Source: Psychrobacter arenosus (GTDB taxonomy: Bacteria; Pseudomonadota; Gammaproteobacteria; Pseudomonadales; Moraxellaceae). From it: 64,000 bases of DNA. Positions 58,048 through 64,000 of the stretch are shown one piece after another. The DNA lies in assembly GCF_904848165.1 (NCBI RefSeq), contig NZ_LR884459.1, positions 558,001 to 622,000 on the forward strand, in the 5' to 3' direction. The stretch's first letter is position 1, and each line of letters opens with the position of its first letter. Both the position numbers and the translations under genes were made by a program. Under the pieces are notes generated by a model. The model saw only the letters and a list, made by a program, of their open reading frames with translations. It was not told the DNA's origin and did no database searches.

Positions 58048-59964
58048 TTAAACTACCAACCATTGGTTTAATTGAGCAGCGAGAGCTTCGGCATCAATTG
58101 ACACATCTAAACATCCATCGATACCCGCAGCTTTAAAATCAATGTCGAAGCGATTGCCCCATTCGCTAGCATGACATAGGTATACGATTAACGTCCGATG
58201 ATTAGACTCAGTAGCTCGCACTTCCTGGGCAATATGAATGGCTTTTTTGGGTAGGATATCTTCGGCTATAAGCAGTAAGTCAAACTCCCTATTGCGCATC
58301 GATTCGAGCAACAAGCTTAGGTGCTGCACTGACTTGGTTTTAAGGCCATAGTCACTCAATTGATTGGGCAACATATAAGCTTGCTCTTGATAATCAACCT
58401 GATGGTAATACAGCGCATTTTTACCCAGCAATAGATTGCGATTGTGGTGTTGGTGCCAGTTGTCCAGTTGCATCGTCAATCTAAACCGCGTACCAACGTC
58501 TACCGTACTTTCTACATCTAAGGCCGCGCCTATTAAATGCGCCATCTGCTTGGCTACTGACAGCCCTACACCGACCCCTTCAAACTCTCTATTAATAGAG
58601 GGATCAATCTGAAAAAACGGGGTGAAAATATCGTCCACATAATGCTGACTAATCCCGATGCCTGTATCGATCACACTGACCTGCCAACGGGTATTTTTAT
58701 CAAAATGATTTAAGTGGGACTCAATCGTGATAGTGCCCGTCTTGGTAAACTTAATGGCATTGTCGATTAGCGTGGTTAATATCAGGCGAATTTTACTGAT
58801 ATCCCCTTCTAATTTATAACCTATGTGGGTAATGCGACTGGTCAATAAAAGGTTTTTTTGCCGAGCGCGCGGCTCAAACTCGACCATGAGATCGGACAGC
58901 AGTTGTAGCGGATTAAACTCTACTGGGGTAACCCCCATCTGGCCTTTTTCTATCTTATTGAGCTGGATAATCTGCTCTAGAGTAAAGTCTAAATGCTGGC
59001 TGCCTTTGCGAATAATAGCTAAAGCATCTTGCTGCTCACTGCTTAAGTAGTGATTGCTTAACAGCTGTAAGCCACCAAATATGGCATTTAAAGAGGTGCG
59101 CAGCTCATGCGTAATCATGCTTTGAAAGCTGTGTCGCTGCACATCTAAAGACAAGTCCTTATTGTGCAGTTGCTGCTCATAAGCTTTCATAGAGTCCAAC
59201 TCTTTGCTCATCTCTGACAGACGTTTAAAGAGGCTAATTAAAGCAGATTCAATACTGCTGACCTCCGGCAACTCTCGATCCTGCTGAATGACCGGCAATT
59301 GGGTCAATTCAGGATTGTGCGTGACCTCATCACTAATCTGCGCCAATCGTACAAATTGGCGTAAAGGTTTGGTCAGCACCTTTAAAAGTACATAAGCGCT
59401 CAGAGTCACTAATACCAATGCCAATAACCAGATAAATTTATAATGGGAAAACCACTGTGAACGCAGCTTTGCCACGTCCATAGTGATACTGATATAGCCC
59501 AATAAGGTATTGTCTTCGACCATAGCGTCAGAACTGCGCGAACGGTCGATTGAGGCCGCGGTCTCTGCGTCTAAGACAGAATCATCAGAGATAAAATAGC
59601 GGCTAGTGACTGCTTGATTGATATTGGTGGTGGTCGCAAAAAAAGCGCAGCGCCAGTCGGCGTCCTGCGACTTATTGCGCACGATCGGATGATCAATAGA
59701 ATAGAAGATAATGCTTTGAATAGTCGGGTCGTTATTGAGCAGCTCACTGACTTGATCCGCTACTAAATCCACCCCTTCTGGAGAAGAAGCACTGCTAGCT
59801 AATAACTTGCTGAGTTGCTCGATATTGTGCAGTTTGTCTTTATAATCACGGACTAAGTCATAACCTAATGATATTCCTACCCCTAATATGGTAGTCACGA
59901 TAGCCGTAGCCATAATCCAAATGCGCATCAGCGACATAATATCTTTAGAACGACGGTGTCTCAT
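58048..59964 (-). CDS. Sensor histidine kinase with a degenerate receiver domain
   Basis: 638 residues. Two membrane helices (about 11-32 and 175-197) enclose a periplasmic sensor of about 140 residues; a HAMP-like linker follows. HisKA with SMITHELRTSLNAI puts the phosphorylated His at 286. The ATPase has NAIKF, DTGIGIS and GVGVGLSVAKQM boxes. Residues 510-638 resemble a receiver, but where the phosphorylated Asp is expected the strand reads FDLLLIAEDIL with Ala, so phosphotransfer there is unlikely. The layout is reminiscent of GacS/BarA-type hybrids without the Hpt domain. No response regulator gene is adjacent. Weak start site; convergent with the carboxypeptidase. Confidence 0.88.
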   Translation of the reverse strand: MRHRRSKDIMSLMRIWIMATAIVTTILGVGISLGYDLVRDYKDKLHNIEQLSKLLASSASSPEGVDLVADQVSELLNNDPTIQSIIFYSIDHPIVRNKSQDADWRCAFFATTTNINQAVTSRYFISDDSVLDAETAASIDRSRSSDAMVEDNTLLGYISITMDVAKLRSQWFSHYKFIWLLALVLVTLSAYVLLKVLTKPLRQFVRLAQISDEVTHNPELTQLPVIQQDRELPEVSSIESALISLFKRLSEMSKELDSMKAYEQQLHNKDLSLDVQRHSFQSMITHELRTSLNAIFGGLQLLSNHYLSSEQQDALAIIRKGSQHLDFTLEQIIQLNKIEKGQMGVTPVEFNPLQLLSDLMVEFEPRARQKNLLLTSRITHIGYKLEGDISKIRLILTTLIDNAIKFTKTGTITIESHLNHFDKNTRWQVSVIDTGIGISQHYVDDIFTPFFQIDPSINREFEGVGVGLSVAKQMAHLIGAALDVESTVDVGTRFRLTMQLDNWHQHHNRNLLLGKNALYYHQVDYQEQAYMLPNQLSDYGLKTKSVQHLSLLLESMRNREFDLLLIAEDILPKKAIHIAQEVRATESNHRTLIVYLCHASEWGNRFDIDFKAAGIDGCLDVSIDAEALAAQLNQWLVV

Positions 59965-60192
59965 AAGCGCTCAGGGGCTACCGATAGAAATAGCATAATG
60001 ATGTAGATATAATTAGACCGCTGTGGGCATTATTATAGATAGAGCAGGTATTAAAAAATTAGGCACTGGACTTAATACAAAAGACAAAATGTTAAAGTTG
60101 TCAAAACTAAACCCCATCAGCAACTGCCAAGCTAAGGCCAGTAAAGTGCTAGACTTTACTCGCCTTCCTGACAATAGCAAAGCTAATCACGA

Positions 60193-61647
60193 CTAACGGC
60201 GCTTATTAGTAGTCGTACCGTTAGTATCTGCCCCTTGACGACGACGATTATCGTTCTGACGATATTTTTGCGGCTTTTTGGTAGGATTCTCTTTAGGCTT
60301 GCCTTTAGTAGGGACCTTTTTACGATTGGCATAAGGGTTATCATTCTTTTTAAATTCAACCGTTAGCGGTGTACCTTCTAACTTAAAGACTTCGCGGAAA
60401 GTGTTTTCTAAATAACGCTGATAGCTCTTTGGTAAAGCCTCAGTCTGGTTACCATGAATAACGATCACCGGTGGGTTATGCCCGCCTAAATGCGCATAAC
60501 GCAATTTAATACGGCGGCCTGAAACCATAGGCGGTTGGTGCGCTGAAACCGCATCTTGCAAGATTTGCGTCAGGCGACTGGTTGACACTTTAAAGGTCGC
60601 TGATTGATAGGCTCGGTGTACCGAAGGGTATAAGTTGCCTACATTGGTGCCGTGTAGCGCTGAGATAAAATGGACTTTAACGTAAGGGATAAAGTGGAAA
60701 CGGCGGTCCATTTCGATTTTAATCAGGTCTTTTTTCTCTTCGCTTAAGTTATCCCATTTATTAATAGCGATAACGATAGCGCGCCCAGCATCTAAAGCAA
60801 AACCAATCATATGCAAATCTTGATCGACAATGCCCTCTTGAGCATCGATAACCACGATAGTGACATTCGAGTCTTTAATCGCTTGCAAGGTTTTAATGAC
60901 TGAGAATTTCTCTACTTTTTCTTCAATACGGCCCCGGCGGCGTACCCCAGCGGTATCAATCAAAACGTAGTTTTTACCATCGCGCTCATACGGGATATAA
61001 ATACTATCTCGCGTAGTGCCCGGCATATCGAAAACCACGACCCGCTCTTCGCCCAACAGACGGTTGACCAGCGTAGATTTACCGACGTTAGGGCGGCCGA
61101 TAATAGCCAGTTTTAGCCCATCTGGAGACTCTTCTTCTTCCTCTTCGGGCATGTCTTTGGTCACGTCGTCTAGCAGGTTGCTAAGTCCACGACCATGACT
61201 GGCTGCCACAGGATATGGCTCGCCTAAACCAAAGGCATAAAACTCAGTGATAGCGTTTTCGTTAACGCCATCCATTTTATTAGCCACGATATAAACAGGC
61301 TTACCAAGGGTATGCAAAAACTTTGCAATCTCAGCGTCAGAGCCTACGATACCTGCACGAGCATCAACGACAAATACAATAATGTCGGCCTCATGAATGG
61401 CGGTATGCGACTGCTCAGACATATAGTCATCAATATTGCCACTGCCATCATCGGCCTCACCAATACCACCCGTATCGACAACAATAAACGCTCTGCCCTC
61501 ATAATTGGCATCGCCGTATTGGCGGTCGCGAGTCAAACCAGCCAAATCAGCGACTAGCGCTTGACGGGTGCGGGTGAATTGATTAAAGATGGTCGATTTG
61601 CCAACGTTCGGACGACCAATTAAGGCGACCACAGGCTTAATACTCAT
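60193..61647 (-). CDS. der: Ribosome biogenesis GTPase Der (EngA)
   Basis: Tandem-GTPase needed for 50S assembly. 484 residues: first G domain with GRPNVGKST near residue 10, DTGGI and NKMD; second with GRPNVGKST near 180, [10 protein letters not shown] and NKWD; then the KH-like domain ([19 protein letters not shown]) and a basic tail rich in Lys, Asn and Arg that may touch rRNA. GAGAG is six bases before the ATG. Downstream of bamB in the same direction (yfgM-bamB-der order), but a terminator lies between. Confidence 0.97.
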   Translation of the reverse strand: MSIKPVVALIGRPNVGKSTIFNQFTRTRQALVADLAGLTRDRQYGDANYEGRAFIVVDTGGIGEADDGSGNIDDYMSEQSHTAIHEADIIVFVVDARAGIVGSDAEIAKFLHTLGKPVYIVANKMDGVNENAITEFYAFGLGEPYPVAASHGRGLSNLLDDVTKDMPEEEEEESPDGLKLAIIGRPNVGKSTLVNRLLGEERVVVFDMPGTTRDSIYIPYERDGKNYVLIDTAGVRRRGRIEEKVEKFSVIKTLQAIKDSNVTIVVIDAQEGIVDQDLHMIGFALDAGRAIVIAINKWDNLSEEKKDLIKIEMDRRFHFIPYVKVHFISALHGTNVGNLYPSVHRAYQSATFKVSTSRLTQILQDAVSAHQPPMVSGRRIKLRYAHLGGHNPPVIVIHGNQTEALPKSYQRYLENTFREVFKLEGTPLTVEFKKNDNPYANRKKVPTKGKPKENPTKKPQKYRQNDNRRRQGADTNGTTTNKRR

Positions 61648-62075
61648 GCGTAACTCTCTTTACTATGCCAAAAGGGGCAAATAAAAGCCAAGGGCTGTGC
61701 CCAATAGCTTCGGAAATAGGATAATAATACCATGAATCAGCCGTTACCATGGCATATGACGCCAGCACCACTACGGATACAGACGCTAATAGGCCATAAG
61801 TTCAAAGTATTCGTTAATCAAGATAGCTGATTCTAAAAAAATAATGGGGTAGAAATCGCTTAAAGCTGGTTCTAGGGTTTTTATGAATACCATTTTATAG
61901 CCGTTTCTGGCCAAGCCAACCTTATAAAACGCTATAGGCAAAAACGCAGTGCTCAAGGCACTGCGCTTACCATCATCCAACTGGGTTTTGCGACATTGTT
62001 AAACTCAATTTTTTTATAACTTAATGCAATGCTAAGGGGGTACGGCTAAGCCCTTAGCAACAGCTGCTCACTGAC
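61648..62075. other. Gap between bamB and der
   Basis: About 430 bases holding the bamB terminator (61940-61965) and, by position, a der promoter on minus. A 64-codon frame here overlaps the terminator and looks like noise. Confidence 0.5.
61940..61965 (-). terminator. Terminator of bamB
   Basis: An 8-bp perfect stem CGCAGTGC/GCACTGCG with a 5-base loop, followed on minus by TTTTTG, 110 bases after the bamB stop. Confidence 0.75.
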
Positions 62076-63275
62076 TTAGCGAGCCACTTGCCACACAGCA
62101 ACCTGACCGCTACTGCTTTGCGCCATTAATAAGTTGCCTTGTACCTGTAAGCTGCGTAAAGCACCTTTAGTCTGTACACGGCTAACGATATCGCCCGTAG
62201 TCGCGTCAAAGATATGTACGATACCCTCTAAATCCCCTACAGCCAAGTAGTTGCCGATAGCAACAGGGTTGGTTAACTGACGGTAAGTTAAGTCTTTGCT
62301 TTCCCACACAGGCTCACCGGTAGTGCGATTATAAGCTTGGACAGCACCGTCTAAAGTCGTGGCAAACACCATACCTTTGGCTACTGCTAGCGCACGAGTG
62401 CTGGCAGCTTCGTTGACGAACATCACTTGACCAGCGGCCAAATCAACCCCAATCATCTGCCCGCTATAGCTGATAGCATACAACTGGCCTTGATCAACGA
62501 TAGGCATAGCGTCAAGATCGCTCATGCGCTCTACTTCACTACTGCCCATGCCCAAACCAATCCGGCGTGACCACAAAGGAATCCCTGACTCAATACCGAT
62601 GGCATGCACACGACCATCCGCAGTCGCTAATAAAGCCGTATCGTTATCTAGCAAGGTTGGCTTCGCACTACCGCGAATACTCACGGCAGGAACTTGAGTA
62701 GCAAACTGCCAGATAGATTGGCCTGTTTGTAGCGAGAGACCATGTAAGAAACCATCATTCGCCGATACGATTACACGGTTATTATGGATGAGCGCAGGCG
62801 TAAGCACACTGCCTGAGAGTTGCTGCACCCAACGCTGCGCCCCTGACTGGGCATCAACGGCGATGATGCGGCCTGAGCGCGTACTAACGATAGCCGTCTG
62901 GCTAGCGACATCATAAGCCACCCCACCCGTAACTGGCTCTTTTAAATCTACTGACCACAGACGCTTACCCGCCGTATCATGAGCAGACAATACGCCACCC
63001 CGTGAAGACGCAATTAAGCGACCTTCACCATAGCCGACTTGCAAATCTAGAGGGTCTTTGCTGCTAGCGCCCTTACTGCCCACATCAACGCTCAATACGG
63101 GCTGTAACACCGCTAATGGTTGAGCCAACTTGACCAGTTTCACCGGCTCTTTAGCTTCAGGTTTGATGCCGCGGTTACAGCCAACGACCTGAGTCGCGAG
63201 CACACCAATTAACGCTGAATACAGTAAAGTCGTCTTCAGAGGAGATTGGCGTAATTTAGAAGGGAATACAGTCAT
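62076..63275 (-). CDS. bamB: Outer-membrane assembly lipoprotein BamB
   Basis: Component of the BAM complex for beta-barrel insertion. 399 residues: signal peptide with lipobox TQVVGC (Cys33), then an eight-bladed beta-propeller seen as repeated PQQ-like motifs (RLWSVDLKEP, SGAQRWVQQLSG, TGQSIWQFATQ, SGIPLWSRRI, TTGEPVWESKD). Length and order fit the family. Directly after yfgM (75-base gap), so probably one operon with it. Confidence 0.95.
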   Translation of the reverse strand: MTVFPSKLRQSPLKTTLLYSALIGVLATQVVGCNRGIKPEAKEPVKLVKLAQPLAVLQPVLSVDVGSKGASSKDPLDLQVGYGEGRLIASSRGGVLSAHDTAGKRLWSVDLKEPVTGGVAYDVASQTAIVSTRSGRIIAVDAQSGAQRWVQQLSGSVLTPALIHNNRVIVSANDGFLHGLSLQTGQSIWQFATQVPAVSIRGSAKPTLLDNDTALLATADGRVHAIGIESGIPLWSRRIGLGMGSSEVERMSDLDAMPIVDQGQLYAISYSGQMIGVDLAAGQVMFVNEAASTRALAVAKGMVFATTLDGAVQAYNRTTGEPVWESKDLTYRQLTNPVAIGNYLAVGDLEGIVHIFDATTGDIVSRVQTKGALRSLQVQGNLLMAQSSSGQVAVWQVAR

Positions 63276-63350
63276 TGTATGATCTCACCACAGGTAAACA
63301 AAAGGAATAATAGACGGGGTTGGTGGACAGCTACCCAAGCGCTCTGCTAC

Positions 63351-64000
63351 TTAATTAACAGGCGCGCTTGCAGCTTCATTTTCAATACTGGCTACTGCAG
63401 TCTCGTCCGCTGCAGCAGGCGCGGCTATAGCTTCATTCACGCTAGGCGCCGGCGCATTGACTAGACTTGCAGGACCTTCGATAGGCTCAGCCGCAATACC
63501 TAAGCTTTCCATTTTTAGCGCTAGCACCGCACGATTCTCTTGACGGTCTCGCAGTTGTGCCCAGGCATTGTTATAAGCTTGGGTAGCAGCCGCTTTATCG
63601 CCTTGAGCCACATGAATATCACCCAACAACTCTTGTTTGCTGGCTTCAAAGGCGCCTGGCAACTCTTTACTAAGCGTCGCTAAAGCCGCTTTAGCATCGC
63701 CACTAGCCAATTGCACTTGAGCATAACGGATAATGGTCAACGCTTCTAAGCCAGCATCTTGCAAATTAATATCTAAAGCTTGCTTTAAAGTAGCACTAGC
63801 GCCTTTAAAGTCATTCGCATCAGATTGTTGACGGGCTTGAATCAGCAAGGCCTGCCAAGCGTAGACCGTAACACCATGAGAGGCGACTAAGGCTTTAATA
63901 TCTTTGTCCAATAGAGCTTGCTTGTCCGCTAAGACTTTTTTAGCATCGGCTTCTAAATCGGGATTTTGTGCTGCTAAAGCCACTTCACTATTGAGCTGTT
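63351..64000 (-). CDS. yfgM: YfgM-type TPR protein, 5' end missing (gene runs off the right edge)
   Basis: C-terminal 216 residues of a periplasmic, inner-membrane-anchored TPR protein that in E. coli associates with the SecYEG translocon and chaperone network. The frame is open to base 64000 (reading QLNSEVALAAQNPDLEAD), so the N-terminal anchor is outside the window and an internal GTG at 63983 is not the start. TPR-like helices are visible (DANDFKGASATLKQALDIN, LASGDAKAALATLSK, VAQGDKAAATQAYNNAWAQL). An Ala/Pro/Glu-rich tail of about 45 residues ends the protein. Identification rests on the helices and on the position before bamB. Confidence 0.85.
   Translation of the reverse strand, partial: QLNSEVALAAQNPDLEADAKKVLADKQALLDKDIKALVASHGVTVYAWQALLIQARQQSDANDFKGASATLKQALDINLQDAGLEALTIIRYAQVQLASGDAKAALATLSKELPGAFEASKQELLGDIHVAQGDKAAATQAYNNAWAQLRDRQENRAVLALKMESLGIAAEPIEGPASLVNAPAPSVNEAIAAPAAADETAVASIENEAASAPVN

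Noticed and set aside
60140..60160. Hairpin AGTAAAG/CTTTACT downstream of der
   Set aside because: No T run follows on the minus strand, so it does not qualify as an intrinsic terminator.
61786..61980. 64-codon frame on minus between bamB and der
   Set aside because: It overlaps the bamB terminator hairpin and has no ribosome binding site or family match.

Overview
The window looks like chromosomal DNA of a gammaproteobacterium of the Moraxellaceae, most like Psychrobacter. This is an inference from gene content and style: a long-form GAPDH, the Nudix/TMP-synthase-like fusion, HemP under a Fur box, a CIO-type bd oxidase, the amgK-murU / lptD-surA divergon, the yfgM-bamB-der run, moderate GC coding DNA and very AT-rich gaps. 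No rRNA, tRNA, CRISPR array or prophage was recognised.

Layout. 1-6153 (all minus): 5' part of obg, gap, a lipocalin with a long N-terminal extension, and a mutT-type Nudix fusion. 6499-6730: a Fur-box-controlled hemP on plus. 6968-15657 (minus): tamA and tamB, the outer-membrane translocation and assembly module. 16070-19393 (plus): an LplT-like MFS carrier, coq7 and a secreted TPR protein. 19430-20755: an intact IS3-family element with 3-bp target duplication and an A6G frameshift site, inserted between the TPR gene and what looks like its original terminator. 21043-27013 (plus): a large alpha/beta-hydrolase lipoprotein, then cioAB with a 39-codon membrane peptide gene.

26960-46957 is the accessory heart of the window. 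On minus, a tolC / ABC / hlyD type I secretion operon is followed by its probable substrate. This is an RTX-type protein with a BapA-like N-terminus whose centre is an uninterrupted run of about 286 Asp-X dipeptides, almost all Asp-Ala, encoded by 1,716 bp of hexamer repeat. Next comes a three-gene group: a 1,675-residue protein combining a six-hairpin-like region, a CapA-type metallophosphatase domain and a MurF/CapB-type ligase domain; a membrane-anchored HEXXH metallopeptidase; and a membrane protein resembling an ABC-transporter membrane domain without the ATPase. This group looks like an undescribed surface-polymer or cell-wall ligation system and is the best candidate for a new system here.

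46148-64000 is mostly envelope housekeeping: a one-TM protein, murU and amgK (MurNAc recycling), lptD and surA (outer-membrane biogenesis), an NlpD-like LysM/M23 lipoprotein, a D,D-carboxypeptidase, a sensor kinase with a degenerate receiver, der, bamB and the start-truncated yfgM. The window is strikingly rich in envelope assembly: TamAB, LptD, SurA, BamB, PBP5/6-type enzyme, NlpD-like protein, MurU/AmgK and a type I exporter.
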